A DNA stretch of 64,000 bases from contig NZ_AP024897.1 of the NCBI RefSeq assembly GCF_024529975.1, positions 1,302,001-1,366,000 on the forward strand, given 5' to 3'. Positions within the stretch are counted from its first letter, which is position 1, and every line of letters begins with the position of its first letter. Origin of the DNA: Vibrio quintilis (GTDB taxonomy: Bacteria > Pseudomonadota > Gammaproteobacteria > Enterobacterales > Vibrionaceae). The notes under the pieces were generated by a model. It was not told the origin of the DNA. It made no database searches and saw nothing but the letters and a program-made list of their open reading frames with translations. A program made the position numbers and the translations under genes. Shown here piece by piece: positions 29,401 to 38,513 of the stretch.

Positions 29401-31232
29401 TGCCGGACAAAATCCCGTGCACCCGGTGCAATCATGGTGGTGAAATCCAGCAGCATCGGGTCAGTGTAATCTTCAGCCCAGTGCTGACGGACTGCCGCCA
29501 GTTGCCCGGCCTTCAGCAACAGAGGTCTCAGAATCTCCGGTTCATCCGGCCACAAGCGTTTCAGCGTGGTTTCACTGCCTTGTTTCAGCGCCAGCAACAG
29601 GGCGGTGGTGTCGCTGGTTGTGGTTTGAACAGTGAGCCGGACGGATTTTCCCTCCTGTACCGGCACTGATAGCGGATCACCGGAGATCTGAGTCTGTATA
29701 CCGGCAGACTGCGTCGCGGCATTGAGCCAGGATGCTGACATCGCTTGTTGTACCTCCGGCCATGGCTGCGGTGTACTCTTCGCAGATTCCGGCCTGCGGG
29801 TGTCTGGTTTTTCCCATGTTTGTGCAATGTCGTCCAGCAGGCCACGCATCTGTGCCTGCAACGTTGAGTCAGTGGTTTTTGTTTGTAATGCGTTCTGTAA
29901 TCCCCGCAGTAACAGTACCGGCTTGTCGTTATTGGCAGCAGCCATCCGGATCAGCAACGTCATCAGAAACTGTCGCCGGTTAAACTGACTGCCGCGTTCG
30001 GTCAGCAGAAAGTGCAGGGTAAAGCACCAGAGTTGTTGCCGCAGATGCGACAGTGGGCGGGAAACGGGTAAAGCAGGTGGGGACAGTCCACTTTCCGGGC
30101 CATTTTCCGGCTTATTTTCTGAGGACAGGCGCTTTCCTGTTTCCGGTGTTTCCGGGGACAGACGCCTTTCCGGTGTCTCTTTTGCCTTGTCCGGTCTGCC
30201 AGTGACCTGCTCTGGCTGACTGAGGCTTTGCCACAGGTGTGGGGCTTGCAGTATCCGGCTCAGAAACGGATATTCTGTGGGTTCAAGACAGGCCAGTAAG
30301 GCAAAGCGCTGTGCTTCGCTGAGTGAATCCACCAGTACAAAAGGCAGCGCGCCATCCTGTGCGTTCTGGCGCAGTGCGTTCAGGAGTGGTTCGCGATAAT
30401 CCTGTGTCAGTGTGTCCCAGTCATTCAGCAGTCCGGTGAGCTGATGACGGCTGAAAGCCTGCGTCAGCCGGGTTTGCCAGAGCTGGTTCAGCACCACCTT
30501 CAAGCGTGGATGATCGCGTTTCGGATGACGGATCAATCGCTGTATCGCCTGCCGTTGTATCATGGGTGACAGCGTCACCAGCAGATCAGCCAGTGATTCT
30601 GCCGGTGTCTGCTCGATCAGCCGGCTCAGCAGCATGTTCTGGTGACTTTGCTGCTCACTTTGCTGATGATGTTGCAGGTTCTCTGGCCGAAATAGTTGAT
30701 TGAGCCATTCGGGATGGCCCAGCCATGCCTGAGTCAGACGTGCCAGTGTGGCGGGTTGTTGCGGGTCGGCAGACCAGGGCAGCCGGCCGGTTTCCAGAAA
30801 ACAGCGGGCCTGAAACCAGATATCATCCGTGTGTGTCCGGCGTGTGATTCCCTGTGGTTCTGAACGCTGTAATTCTTCCGCTCTGTGCGGGCCGCTGGCT
30901 TCTGCCGTCACGGCACCTGTCTGAGTGCGTTGGGCGGATTGATGCTGTTGCAGATAAGGCAGCAGTTGCCCGCGTATCCGGGTGTCGATGCCGCTCAGCA
31001 GATCGTCGTAAAGGCTGTCTGCCGGAATATTGCCCACATCCAGCTGCAGCTGGTCAATGGTGATCACTTCTCCGGGCGGACAGAGCTGGTCGAAAAGCTG
31101 TTCGAGATGCGGCAGCAGGCGTTGCATCACCCACTGATGGGCCTGCTGTTCAAAGGCTTCGGCCACCGGCTGGCTGTCAAAATTCAGTTCGAGCCGGGCG
31201 TTGCCGATTTGATGCGGCCGTATCTCTGTCAT
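26460..31232 (-). CDS. Contractile injection system tape-measure protein
   Basis: The 1590-residue protein begins with the conserved N-terminus of the CIS tape-measure family (RPHQIGNARLELNF, then ITIDQLQLDVGNIP). Three copies of a homologous helical block occur at about residues 394, 682 and 890, each containing LLTERGS-FNRR or a close variant, plus a decayed fourth near 1220. Linkers at about 345-390, 622-668 and 1290-1410 are low-complexity and consist largely of peptides encoded by the dispersed motif (RRLSPE, APVPA and TGTDT, three frames). The family is inferred to set tube length. Its ATG overlaps the previous gene by four bases. Extra linker copies may change protein length between strains. 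Confidence 0.85.
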   Translation of the reverse strand: MTEIRPHQIGNARLELNFDSQPVAEAFEQQAHQWVMQRLLPHLEQLFDQLCPPGEVITIDQLQLDVGNIPADSLYDDLLSGIDTRIRGQLLPYLQQHQSAQRTQTGAVTAEASGPHRAEELQRSEPQGITRRTHTDDIWFQARCFLETGRLPWSADPQQPATLARLTQAWLGHPEWLNQLFRPENLQHHQQSEQQSHQNMLLSRLIEQTPAESLADLLVTLSPMIQRQAIQRLIRHPKRDHPRLKVVLNQLWQTRLTQAFSRHQLTGLLNDWDTLTQDYREPLLNALRQNAQDGALPFVLVDSLSEAQRFALLACLEPTEYPFLSRILQAPHLWQSLSQPEQVTGRPDKAKETPERRLSPETPETGKRLSSENKPENGPESGLSPPALPVSRPLSHLRQQLWCFTLHFLLTERGSQFNRRQFLMTLLIRMAAANNDKPVLLLRGLQNALQTKTTDSTLQAQMRGLLDDIAQTWEKPDTRRPESAKSTPQPWPEVQQAMSASWLNAATQSAGIQTQISGDPLSVPVQEGKSVRLTVQTTTSDTTALLLALKQGSETTLKRLWPDEPEILRPLLLKAGQLAAVRQHWAEDYTDPMLLDFTTMIAPGARDFVRHIIGKRRIFIAPVPAKSAAPATEFGASVPAKTEFGVPVPAKPAALPATTKAPVPATSPATSVNSSAMTDAALRVSLWQFTLGYLLTERGSEFNRRSYLQSLVRQMAARRNISQNLLIEAMIAALTDEPQHELMTLLLVLRQHGQPEPAAPVDALTSDALLKVTQWWQYQSESFSPAQQPASLTHLRTLIQILLHPDSGKWKTLPTEWLDTHQTQIQPLLHQLGANETRRQQWAEQFDHPARLALVTLIDPAAAPVVESVVHMAPTVSRHLPVTPPLPVHALQISLWTISLTYLLAERGSEFNRRSYLASLMTQLAARHNLNLRLLIQTFLTIDTLPVRFQDDLTPILTHFDHAAGLTASQWLNQLPGHPDGIILTESQRTDVRRFLRHISHSDATDYAIGHFSPDAQQQLITTLAPSLWQHLRPFLPQLIRLFQATALPAYVFYRLIFRPQPPKTIRDWCHALRRELQKLHPDQTEIQASEQLQLRLRQTLNGSNQIQTQWQPWLAALQEPAGLTAWLNGDMVTLPDMLTSNAVCHLIHNHHDTLWRRLAIQLQSQQQCNRWIKTLDDECHMALFSSRYPQRMAFLTTLYSALMLLTGGQFTERQTSVRMAFWHIVYHRWLLQDIQGTFSTLFRQLLSDLADDARIAACLNTAVPHPPSNEDRRDNLLSENCEDRHHTASGNSGDRGNSGDRRRILTQQLAQQLPSEAAWLKALADEMKSDIERIERTDASIAPAGETERTGTLSPKIPGTDAPIPAGTDTPIVPAEALTGTDTSTLPAEALTGTDTSTQAEISKPEPLQWQHPDATNDNEITGEPIPIINAGLVLASTYIPMLLQRLELTDGQQFISPQTRQQAIFCLQWLTDGTNEAPEYLLMLNKVLCGMALHEPVPFTILLPQDAESLIEGLLQAMIGHWKALGSTSVEGLQTTFFQRGGNLSETEKQWQLDVFPGPFDMLLDQLPWSFQTIKYPWMDKPLFVTWR
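27040..27430. repeat. Dense cluster of dispersed motifs within the tape-measure gene
   Basis: About nine copies lie here in the CTGTCC orientation, including a near-perfect 39-base direct duplication at about 27040-27115 that encodes the repeated AEALTGTDTSTLP unit. Most copies keep the reading frame that yields TGTDT; those beyond 27329 are read in the RLS-type frame or in imperfect variants. Confidence 0.8.
29228..29380. repeat. Four dispersed motifs in the linker before the second tape-measure block
   Basis: Copies at about 29234, 29289, 29320 and 29369 lie in the GGGACAG orientation. They are read on the minus strand as APVPA, VPVPA or ASVPA, spaced 30-55 bases apart. Confidence 0.82.
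30080..30175. repeat. Three dispersed motifs in the linker before the first tape-measure block
   Basis: Copies near 30082, 30123 and 30158 are read in a different frame from the cluster at 29228, giving GLSPP, KRLSSE and RRLSPE. Confidence 0.8.
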
Positions 31233-33589
31233 AGCGTCAGCCCTCCCTGTGCAACATCAGGCTGACTGAGGCACTGAAGCAGCCGTTCAGCCAGTGTATC
31301 CACATGTGACAGCTCAGGCTGTCCCGCGTCAGGCTGACGACAAAGCCGGGCCCTGTGTGTCCGCCATTCCAGATACAGGGCTTCAAACGATTTGAAGGTA
31401 TAAAACGACAGCCAGTGAACATGAATCAGCAGGTGAGCCGGGCTGTTGCTGCGAATCAGTGCTTCGGCCTGCTGGCGAAAACGCGGATTGTTGTGGCGGG
31501 CGGTAAAGCCGGGCAGCACAATGCTGACCTGATGAGCGTATGACGTGGTATCCGTCGTTTGTGCCGGGCGCAGCAGCAGGTGTTCCACGGCGTATAAGCC
31601 TTCACTTTCCCGGTTGAGCCGCATCAGCCATTGTTGCAGATAATGGCAAAACTGAATCAGTTTGCTTTTTTTCCGCTGACGACCGATATACAGCCACTGC
31701 TGCCCGGCAAAGTGCAGGAATAGCTGATATTCCCCGTTTTGGGTACGCTGCAAAATCCGGTAGGCATGGTGTGTCATGCCTTTGCACAGCAGGGTTTGCG
31801 GAATTGTCTGATCACTGAAAGCCATCACTGCCGCGCGGATTTGCCGGGTCTGCTGGCCGGTCAGTCTGAGATGATCCGGGCGTTCAGGCACCGCTTCCAT
31901 CTGTGACAGCAGGGGTTCCTGTAACCGGAACAGAATTTTTTGTCCTGCCGGGCTGGCGGTAAAATGGTCATCGCTGACCACATTGAGTAAATACTGGGTG
32001 ATTGTCCGGCTGAAGGTGTCTTCTTCTTCCGTTCTCAGCCCCAGCAGCAGGGACAGGCGTCTGGCATAGCCGCCCGGATCGTGTGGCTGACGCAGGTCCG
32101 GCCCCAGTCCCCGTCTGGCCGTCAACGGTACAATATTGCGGATAAACTGCTGCTTATGGCGCAGCAGCCGCCACTGCAGTTCTCTGGTTGAACCGTAAGG
32201 ATTGAACTGTTGGTGGAAGGTATCCGGATAGGATTCACCGTACAGCGCGAGCAGATAATCAAAAATCCGCCCTTTGCGTTCGGGGTAATTATCAAACTGA
32301 TCCTGCAACTGACGCAGCCGCTGCCTGATGTCGTCCGGATAATGCTGCCCGATATGACTGAACTGCTGCCCGGTCAGGGGCTGGGTCTGATAGCTGTGTG
32401 GTGCGTTGATTTGCGTGGAATACAGCGTCCGGATCTGGCCGAGATCGGCGCAGAAATTGGCCATCAGCTGATCAAACAGCAGCAGGTAACTGCGCAGTTG
32501 GTGCCGCTCTGACTGTTGCCGGGGATGATAGTGAGCCGGATGCCCCGCAGACAGATGATAGGTACGTGGAAACAGCTGCTGTACCGATTCATATTGTGCA
32601 AGGTCATAGAAAGTGCCGGATGGCAGCGTTTGCATCTCATCATTCTCTGGCTCCGGCCGGTTTTTATCCTGCAACTGCTGGTAATACAGACGGATGTCTG
32701 CGGTATCCAGCCGGACCGTATTGCCCTGTTGCCGGAGTGTCAGATTCAGGGCATCGGGTTGCGCCGGAATCATCAGGCAGGCATGTGCAGGCAGGGTGTG
32801 GTTTGGAGCCGGTAGGCTGTCCTCATCAACATCACCATCAGCTTGCTCAGGGAACTCCCCGTGGGCCAGCAGTTCAAAATGTGGCATGTGATGAATGTCA
32901 GCGATGGCAAGCAGCTGTGCTTTCAGTTCTGCGGGGTGAGTTGTCAGAGAATCCTGTTGCAGCCATTGACTGGTCTGATGATAAATCATCGCCGCCAGTG
33001 CGTTCGGGTCGTGAATGTCATCACAGATATCGATCGTGGCATGCAGGGAGAGCGGCGTGTCTGTGATGAGCCGGATTTGTCCGAGGTCTTCTCCTAAGTG
33101 CCGCACCTGATGATAAGCCGCGGCAATGGCTGCTTTGGCCTGAGCTGCCCGTTCAGTCTCGTTAAGATTTTGCTGATGAACCGGGTACAGCCGGGCATTG
33201 ATTTGCCAGATGCCGTCATGGGCCGGACCCGGCTGCACCGACACCTGTGCCAGCTCCGGCAGGGCAGCCATCAGCCAGCACCGGTAATCTTCACTCTGCT
33301 GCGGGATGGCCTGTAAAATCTCAGCCGGATGCGCCAGCCCCTGCAGGGTATAATCGATGCTGCCGTCCGGGCCGGTCAGGTAATCGGCGACCGTAAAATC
33401 ACTGCGGTAGATCAGATCGGTCAGGGCAAAGCAAACCTGTTCTAAAATCGTTACGCCCGGATCGTGGGTATTGTAGTCGGTCCAGATGTGACCACTGAGC
33501 TGCTGGATATACGTCAGCCCCAACTGAAACAGTTGCTCAAAACTATCCGGGTTATCGCGGTTGCCGCGTTTTGAGATGGTCACCGGCAT
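31229..33589 (-). CDS. Baseplate protein, Afp12-like
   Basis: The 786-residue protein starts with the block typical of Afp12-type baseplate wedge components: IQQLSGHIWTDYNTHDPGVT, then LEQVCFALTDLIYRSDF. The middle (residues about 340-470) has the conserved HLSAGHPAHYHPRQQSERHQ and LRSYLLLFDQLMANF motifs. The C-terminal 250 residues end in a segment about lying between short helices (LLLRP, HVHWLSF). It should form the outer baseplate with the Afp11-like protein. It is separated by two bases from the fibre-like gene and overlaps the tape-measure gene by four. Confidence 0.85.
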   Translation of the reverse strand: MPVTISKRGNRDNPDSFEQLFQLGLTYIQQLSGHIWTDYNTHDPGVTILEQVCFALTDLIYRSDFTVADYLTGPDGSIDYTLQGLAHPAEILQAIPQQSEDYRCWLMAALPELAQVSVQPGPAHDGIWQINARLYPVHQQNLNETERAAQAKAAIAAAYHQVRHLGEDLGQIRLITDTPLSLHATIDICDDIHDPNALAAMIYHQTSQWLQQDSLTTHPAELKAQLLAIADIHHMPHFELLAHGEFPEQADGDVDEDSLPAPNHTLPAHACLMIPAQPDALNLTLRQQGNTVRLDTADIRLYYQQLQDKNRPEPENDEMQTLPSGTFYDLAQYESVQQLFPRTYHLSAGHPAHYHPRQQSERHQLRSYLLLFDQLMANFCADLGQIRTLYSTQINAPHSYQTQPLTGQQFSHIGQHYPDDIRQRLRQLQDQFDNYPERKGRIFDYLLALYGESYPDTFHQQFNPYGSTRELQWRLLRHKQQFIRNIVPLTARRGLGPDLRQPHDPGGYARRLSLLLGLRTEEEDTFSRTITQYLLNVVSDDHFTASPAGQKILFRLQEPLLSQMEAVPERPDHLRLTGQQTRQIRAAVMAFSDQTIPQTLLCKGMTHHAYRILQRTQNGEYQLFLHFAGQQWLYIGRQRKKSKLIQFCHYLQQWLMRLNRESEGLYAVEHLLLRPAQTTDTTSYAHQVSIVLPGFTARHNNPRFRQQAEALIRSNSPAHLLIHVHWLSFYTFKSFEALYLEWRTHRARLCRQPDAGQPELSHVDTLAERLLQCLSQPDVAQGGLTL

Positions 33590-33591
33590 CG

Positions 33592-34461
33592 TTAGTTGTC
33601 CTGCATTGTCTGAGGTTTTTCTTCACAGCGCGTCATGTAGGCGTCATCCCAGAGCTGTGTGATGTGATAACGGATAAACTGATGCGCGCCATAGCTGGTA
33701 TTGGTGCGGATTTGCAGTACGTAAGGACGAATCGCGCCCTGTTCTGTGGTCTGTTTCCAGCGCAGGGCCAGCCGGTCAGCCATTGAATTAAAATAAGCGT
33801 GCTGGGTTTTAATCGGGTTTTTCCGTCGCCAGAACTGCCACCACCAGTGTGCCGGTGCGCAGGTATTGGAGGCAATGGCATGCAGCAGTGCATAGCGGCC
33901 GCTGTGACGGATACCGATGCCGGCCACCACTTCAAACATCTGGCATCCTTCCAGAGCTCCGGTGATATCGTGCCATTCGCCGTCGGCCGGAATCGCATCC
34001 GTGACCGGCTGATAACCCTGACGTCCTCTTGAGGCAATGATGCCGCCGACATCGAGAGCATGTCGCGGGGTTTCGGTCTGAATGCCGACCTGACCGCTTG
34101 CCGTGAACGTCACGTGCGGTCGGGTGGTTTCCCCATCACCGGCGACAAACTGCAGTCCGGCCTGCTGGCTGAAATTGTGCTGATCATTGGCGTCTGATGT
34201 GCCGGTTTGCGGATGATCGGTTAAGGACTGGCTGGTGAATCCGATATGCCAGAGTGAGGTATTCGGGTTACTTTTCTGATAAAAACTCAGCAGATGTTGC
34301 TGATCGAGCGCTGTCAGTTGCAGCCCGCTGGCGGGTGGTTTGGAAAAGCCTTCATCTAATTCGTTGACGCATGAATCAATCAGATCGCCAAAGTGCTCCG
34401 CAGACGGCATCATCCCCTGACGAAAGTAATTTTTCAGTGTACTCCGGTTTCGTTTTGGCAT
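33592..34461 (-). CDS. Putative tail-fibre-like or baseplate-associated protein
   Basis: The protein has 289 residues. The N-terminus (YFRQGMMPSAEHFGDLIDS, then LDEGF) is the type found in fibre-like proteins encoded beside CIS baseplate genes. It continues with a short beta-repeat part (FTASGQVGIQTETPRHALDV, like phage fibre-tip segments) and a compact C-terminal domain rich in Trp and aromatic residues. It lies between the two large baseplate genes with 2-base gaps on both sides. A role in attachment or target recognition is inferred; no toxin or receptor-binding family is recognised. Confidence 0.6.
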   Translation of the reverse strand: MPKRNRSTLKNYFRQGMMPSAEHFGDLIDSCVNELDEGFSKPPASGLQLTALDQQHLLSFYQKSNPNTSLWHIGFTSQSLTDHPQTGTSDANDQHNFSQQAGLQFVAGDGETTRPHVTFTASGQVGIQTETPRHALDVGGIIASRGRQGYQPVTDAIPADGEWHDITGALEGCQMFEVVAGIGIRHSGRYALLHAIASNTCAPAHWWWQFWRRKNPIKTQHAYFNSMADRLALRWKQTTEQGAIRPYVLQIRTNTSYGAHQFIRYHITQLWDDAYMTRCEEKPQTMQDN

Positions 34462-34463
34462 AA

Positions 34464-37400
34464 TTAGTCTGTTCCCCTGGTTGTTTCTTCAGGCGTTTCC
34501 CCTGTTCCCTTATTTGAGAAATCCCCGGATGAATCAATAATCAGTTGCTCCCCGATCACCAGTTCCCCGATGCCTGCCGGTTGTGGTTCGGCGCTGACCG
34601 GGCTGGCGGTGACCCGCAGGTAATGATGGGCGGCCGGAATCAGCAGGTTCCACGGATATCCGGCCCTGACCGGCTGCTGTTGTACCGCGCTGTCCTGTAA
34701 GGTGTAACCGGTCTGTTGCTGCTGGCTGATTTTGAGCACAGAAACGCCGCTGACGCCGGCGACTTCTGGCTGCTGTCCGATAAAGGCGGCCAGCTTATTG
34801 AGCGACAGTTGCCAGCCAAGCCCGGTGTTCATGCTGTCTTGATGCCAAGGGCAGAGGGCGTGGTTCAGCCGTTGATTGAGCTGGCGCTGTGCCGGTCCGT
34901 GATGAACGCCGGGATGAAAGCTGATGTAACAACGCACCTGAATGGTTTCAAAACCGGGATTGCGGACCTCAATCCGGCAGCTCTGGCGGCTGACCGAACG
35001 CAGATAATCCCGGATTTCCAGCAACGTGGCGGAATCCAGTACTTTCGGCTGACAGGGCGTGTGGTCACATGTTGTGTCTGCCGGGCGGACAATCATCAGT
35101 ACATGGCCTGCTTCCGGCTGGTGGCTGTCAAAACGGCTGTGGGCAAAACAGTCGGCAGCACCGGTGATGTCAAACTGCTCCAGCACCAGATGTTCATAAT
35201 CCCATGGTGTAATCGCCTGTCCTTTATGGCGCAGCTGTTCGCTGACGCGGGTGATCCACTGCGGGCGGGTTTCCTGTGCCGGTAACCCGCCTGCCGGGGT
35301 GAGCTGAATGATATCACCGGCACCGGACTGTCCCGGGAAGCGCTGCCAGTCGCTGAATAACATATCCCGCTGCCTGGTCTCACCCGCTCCCTGAACCGTG
35401 ATCACATGGGTGGCGATATGGCGGCAGTGAGGATAAAACCCGATGCCGTTACTGGTGCTGACGCGCAGCCAGAAACAGCCATCCGGCATCACCCGGTGCG
35501 TGGTATCAATGGCAGCGGGAATATCCAGCGTGATCAGCCCGCTGGTCAGAAAGCCCTTCGTGGAATCCTGAGTTATATTTTTCGCCGGCAGCGTTCGCCA
35601 CTCATCCCCGACCAGATACTGCCAGTGGTAACAGGTGGACGGATACGGTGTCAGCAGCTTCGACTGTCCGTCGAGCAAAAAGTACAGATTCAGATAACCG
35701 GACAGTTCAGTGGCTGAAATTCCGATCAGCAGATGGCTGTCGTGCTGATAATCCGGCAGCAGTCTGGGTGTTGTGTAGCGCTGCGGGTCGGCAGGCGGGT
35801 AAATCTGCTGCTGTCCGAAAGGGTGCAGATGAATGATTTGCGCCGGGTGGCGGGTATTCAGACTGGCAAGATCGATCCGGCTGTGGGCGTGATAATCAAT
35901 GGTGAGCTGATTCAGCACCGGCGTATACGGTGCTGCGGGGACAGGCACCTGAGTGTTGAGCAGCTTTTTCCCGGCGGGTAATTTTTCAGGCAGCCATTTT
36001 TTGCGCCGGGCATTTTCCGTCAGTACCTGACTGAACAGCGGACCGTACAGGTGATGTCCGAAGGCGGTTTCCGGTTTGATCAGTCTGATTTTAAATAATC
36101 CGTTGCGCAGCCCGGACTGATGGCTGAACGGTGCCTGCGGCCAGGCATGCATGACCGGGGTAAATGCCTGCTGCATGGCAGTAATGTGCAGCTGACTGGT
36201 TTTGTTTAACTGACCGCTGGCAGGCTGAAACAGCGGCTGCGCGGGGTTACCCATTGGTTGCCAGCGGCCGTTGCTCAGCACTTCTGTGGTCACCTGAAAA
36301 CTGTGATTGCGATAAGCGAACGGGTAACCATGATAATGCTGCCTGAATCCGTCACTGCCGCGGGGCAGCCCGGCCCAGTCAAGATGAAAGGTCAGTGCCT
36401 GAAGCTGTTTGCGCGCCAGCTCCTCGCTGGCAATGACCAGTGCGGATTCGTCGGTGGGCTGCACGCCAAACATAAAAAATGGCTGACCGGGGTCGGCTTG
36501 TCCGTCATGGTTGAACAGCTTGAAGCGGGTGACCCCCTGAACCTTGCTGGTGATGTCGATGGTTGCCAGCTCAAAATCCCGGAAGATCGAGTAAGGAAAA
36601 CAGTTGCTTTGTGCTTTGAGCGTCAGTTTCAGTCCCGGATGTTTCAGTTGCCACTGTGAGCCGTGCAGTTCTGCCTGAGCCGGAACAGCAGCAGAAAATC
36701 CGGGGTCGAGATTAAAAGTTAAGACAAAGCCTTTTTGCCGGGACAGATGCGCTTTGAGCGGATGAATCTGGGTATCTGAAATGGTTTCCCAGCCTTCGGT
36801 GGTCGTAAGCTGAAAGTCAAAAATGTCGCTGAACAGCTGGTAAAACACCGTGATTTTGGCATGGCGCAGGAGTCCTTTGAGCGTTTCAAGGGCAATGGTG
36901 TCGATGCGTTCGGTTCTGTGCAGTGTTTTGGCTTTACGCCAGATCAGCCGTCTTTCCTGACGGCTCAGCCAGTTGCGGTTACTCAGCGTATGGCGGCAGA
37001 TGAGCTGGCCGAACAGGCGGAAGAAAATATCCTGATCGCGGGTTTGATACAGCAGGCTGAGAAAGAAGCAGCGGTACACATCATCGAACCGTTCGGATGG
37101 CTCATGGCGGCGCAGTGTTTCGATTTCTGCACTGCTGAGCTGCCTGACCAGTTGCCTGGGCTCAATGTGCCTGCGCTGGTCACCCAGCAGATGACCATGG
37201 GTGAGGAGCAGCTGTTCAAAAATAAGGGTTAACCCGTGGCGGATGCTGGTTTCGTCTGTCTCTGTATGCTCCGGCTCATGCCCAAGCATTTGTACCTGCT
37301 GGACAATCAGGTTACTGCGCACTTCGTGCAGACGAAAGTGAATCGTCAGTTGCCGCTGTCCTTCTGCCATGGCAAAGACTGGATCGGCAATCACCAGTCC

Positions 37401-38510
37401 CATGGTCTGAAGATCAGAATGATTCTGACTGGCAGGCTCCTGACTGGAAAGTGTATCACTGGAAAACAGCGGGAAAGCCTGTTCCGGTGGCAATCCGGCC
37501 CCGGTTGATGCCGGGTCGATGCTGGTCCGGCAGCCGTGTACGCCGCAAACAAAACCGGTCACCCGCTCCGGTGAAACCAGCGGGTCGCGCCTGAAGGTCA
37601 GATGAAAAGCCTGCGTGACTTCCGCATCAGTGACCAGCAGAGGCTGGGTGGCCCGGTAATCAATCCGCCGGAACTGTTCATCCTGACCCGGACTGAAAAT
37701 ATCTCCCGCTTCAACGGTGAGCGGTTTGCTGCGGTTGGGCGGCAGCGATAATTTGAGACAGACCTGCTCGCCGGGCGCGGATTTTCCGGCCTGTTTCAGG
37801 ACGTCGCGATAGTAAAAGGTCAGGTGGTTTTGCGTCAGCTGATTGATCTTTTGCTGGGCACGCTGAAACAGTTTGAGAAAACTGACATACAGCGCCAGCT
37901 GAGGCGGGGTTTCGCCGTGATTCAGGCCGCGCTTGAGTAAGCCCTGACAGTCTTGTTGCAGCGCGGCAATCGCCAGCATGATTTTGGAAAAGCAGTGTTG
38001 GAGATGATCAGCTTCCCCGGCAGTTTGCGCAATATGATTCAATCCCCACAGCGGGTCGAGGCTGCTTAAATCCGGGCAGGATTCCGGTGGCAGACTGCCG
38101 ATGAGTTGCTGCAGCGGGGTTGTCAGGCGGGTCTGATAGCAGTGTAGCAACAAAGATTTCAATTCAAAAGCCAGCGCCGGAGAGTCCGGCAGCCAGATGT
38201 ACCATTGGTTCATTTGCCGGCAGAGGTGAAGCAGATAGTCAAGCGCGGGTTGTGTGCCCAGTTGTCTGGCCTGCCTGAAATGCTGCTGGCAGTGATGCAG
38301 GTCGAGGCTCTGTATCGTGGCACAGACCACCAGTTCACTTTGAGCGAACATACCTTCCCAGCTGCCCGCTTCATGATCGTCAGCGTTACGGTAGGGCAGT
38401 AACTGCGCGAACTGTCTGGCCCAGACTAACAGCTGCTCAAAGCTTAGTTCGTGCAGCTGAAAAAATCCGGGCGACAGTGCCTGAACGGCTCTCTCCTGAC
38501 GCGTTGTCAT
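34464..38510 (-). CDS. Baseplate J-like protein, Afp11-like
   Basis: The protein has 1348 residues. The N-terminal 250 are helical, followed by a large beta-rich middle. The C-terminal part carries the baseplate J/gp6 hallmark (ITRVSEQLRHKGQAITPWDY, then EHLVLEQF, and VRCYISFHPGVHHGP). This is the main wedge scaffold of the baseplate. One dispersed motif near 35938 encodes QVPVPAAP at about residue 855. It follows the gp25 gene by 3 bases. Confidence 0.87.
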   Translation of the reverse strand: MTTRQERAVQALSPGFFQLHELSFEQLLVWARQFAQLLPYRNADDHEAGSWEGMFAQSELVVCATIQSLDLHHCQQHFRQARQLGTQPALDYLLHLCRQMNQWYIWLPDSPALAFELKSLLLHCYQTRLTTPLQQLIGSLPPESCPDLSSLDPLWGLNHIAQTAGEADHLQHCFSKIMLAIAALQQDCQGLLKRGLNHGETPPQLALYVSFLKLFQRAQQKINQLTQNHLTFYYRDVLKQAGKSAPGEQVCLKLSLPPNRSKPLTVEAGDIFSPGQDEQFRRIDYRATQPLLVTDAEVTQAFHLTFRRDPLVSPERVTGFVCGVHGCRTSIDPASTGAGLPPEQAFPLFSSDTLSSQEPASQNHSDLQTMGLVIADPVFAMAEGQRQLTIHFRLHEVRSNLIVQQVQMLGHEPEHTETDETSIRHGLTLIFEQLLLTHGHLLGDQRRHIEPRQLVRQLSSAEIETLRRHEPSERFDDVYRCFFLSLLYQTRDQDIFFRLFGQLICRHTLSNRNWLSRQERRLIWRKAKTLHRTERIDTIALETLKGLLRHAKITVFYQLFSDIFDFQLTTTEGWETISDTQIHPLKAHLSRQKGFVLTFNLDPGFSAAVPAQAELHGSQWQLKHPGLKLTLKAQSNCFPYSIFRDFELATIDITSKVQGVTRFKLFNHDGQADPGQPFFMFGVQPTDESALVIASEELARKQLQALTFHLDWAGLPRGSDGFRQHYHGYPFAYRNHSFQVTTEVLSNGRWQPMGNPAQPLFQPASGQLNKTSQLHITAMQQAFTPVMHAWPQAPFSHQSGLRNGLFKIRLIKPETAFGHHLYGPLFSQVLTENARRKKWLPEKLPAGKKLLNTQVPVPAAPYTPVLNQLTIDYHAHSRIDLASLNTRHPAQIIHLHPFGQQQIYPPADPQRYTTPRLLPDYQHDSHLLIGISATELSGYLNLYFLLDGQSKLLTPYPSTCYHWQYLVGDEWRTLPAKNITQDSTKGFLTSGLITLDIPAAIDTTHRVMPDGCFWLRVSTSNGIGFYPHCRHIATHVITVQGAGETRQRDMLFSDWQRFPGQSGAGDIIQLTPAGGLPAQETRPQWITRVSEQLRHKGQAITPWDYEHLVLEQFDITGAADCFAHSRFDSHQPEAGHVLMIVRPADTTCDHTPCQPKVLDSATLLEIRDYLRSVSRQSCRIEVRNPGFETIQVRCYISFHPGVHHGPAQRQLNQRLNHALCPWHQDSMNTGLGWQLSLNKLAAFIGQQPEVAGVSGVSVLKISQQQQTGYTLQDSAVQQQPVRAGYPWNLLIPAAHHYLRVTASPVSAEPQPAGIGELVIGEQLIIDSSGDFSNKGTGETPEETTRGTD

Positions 38511-38513
38511 TGC

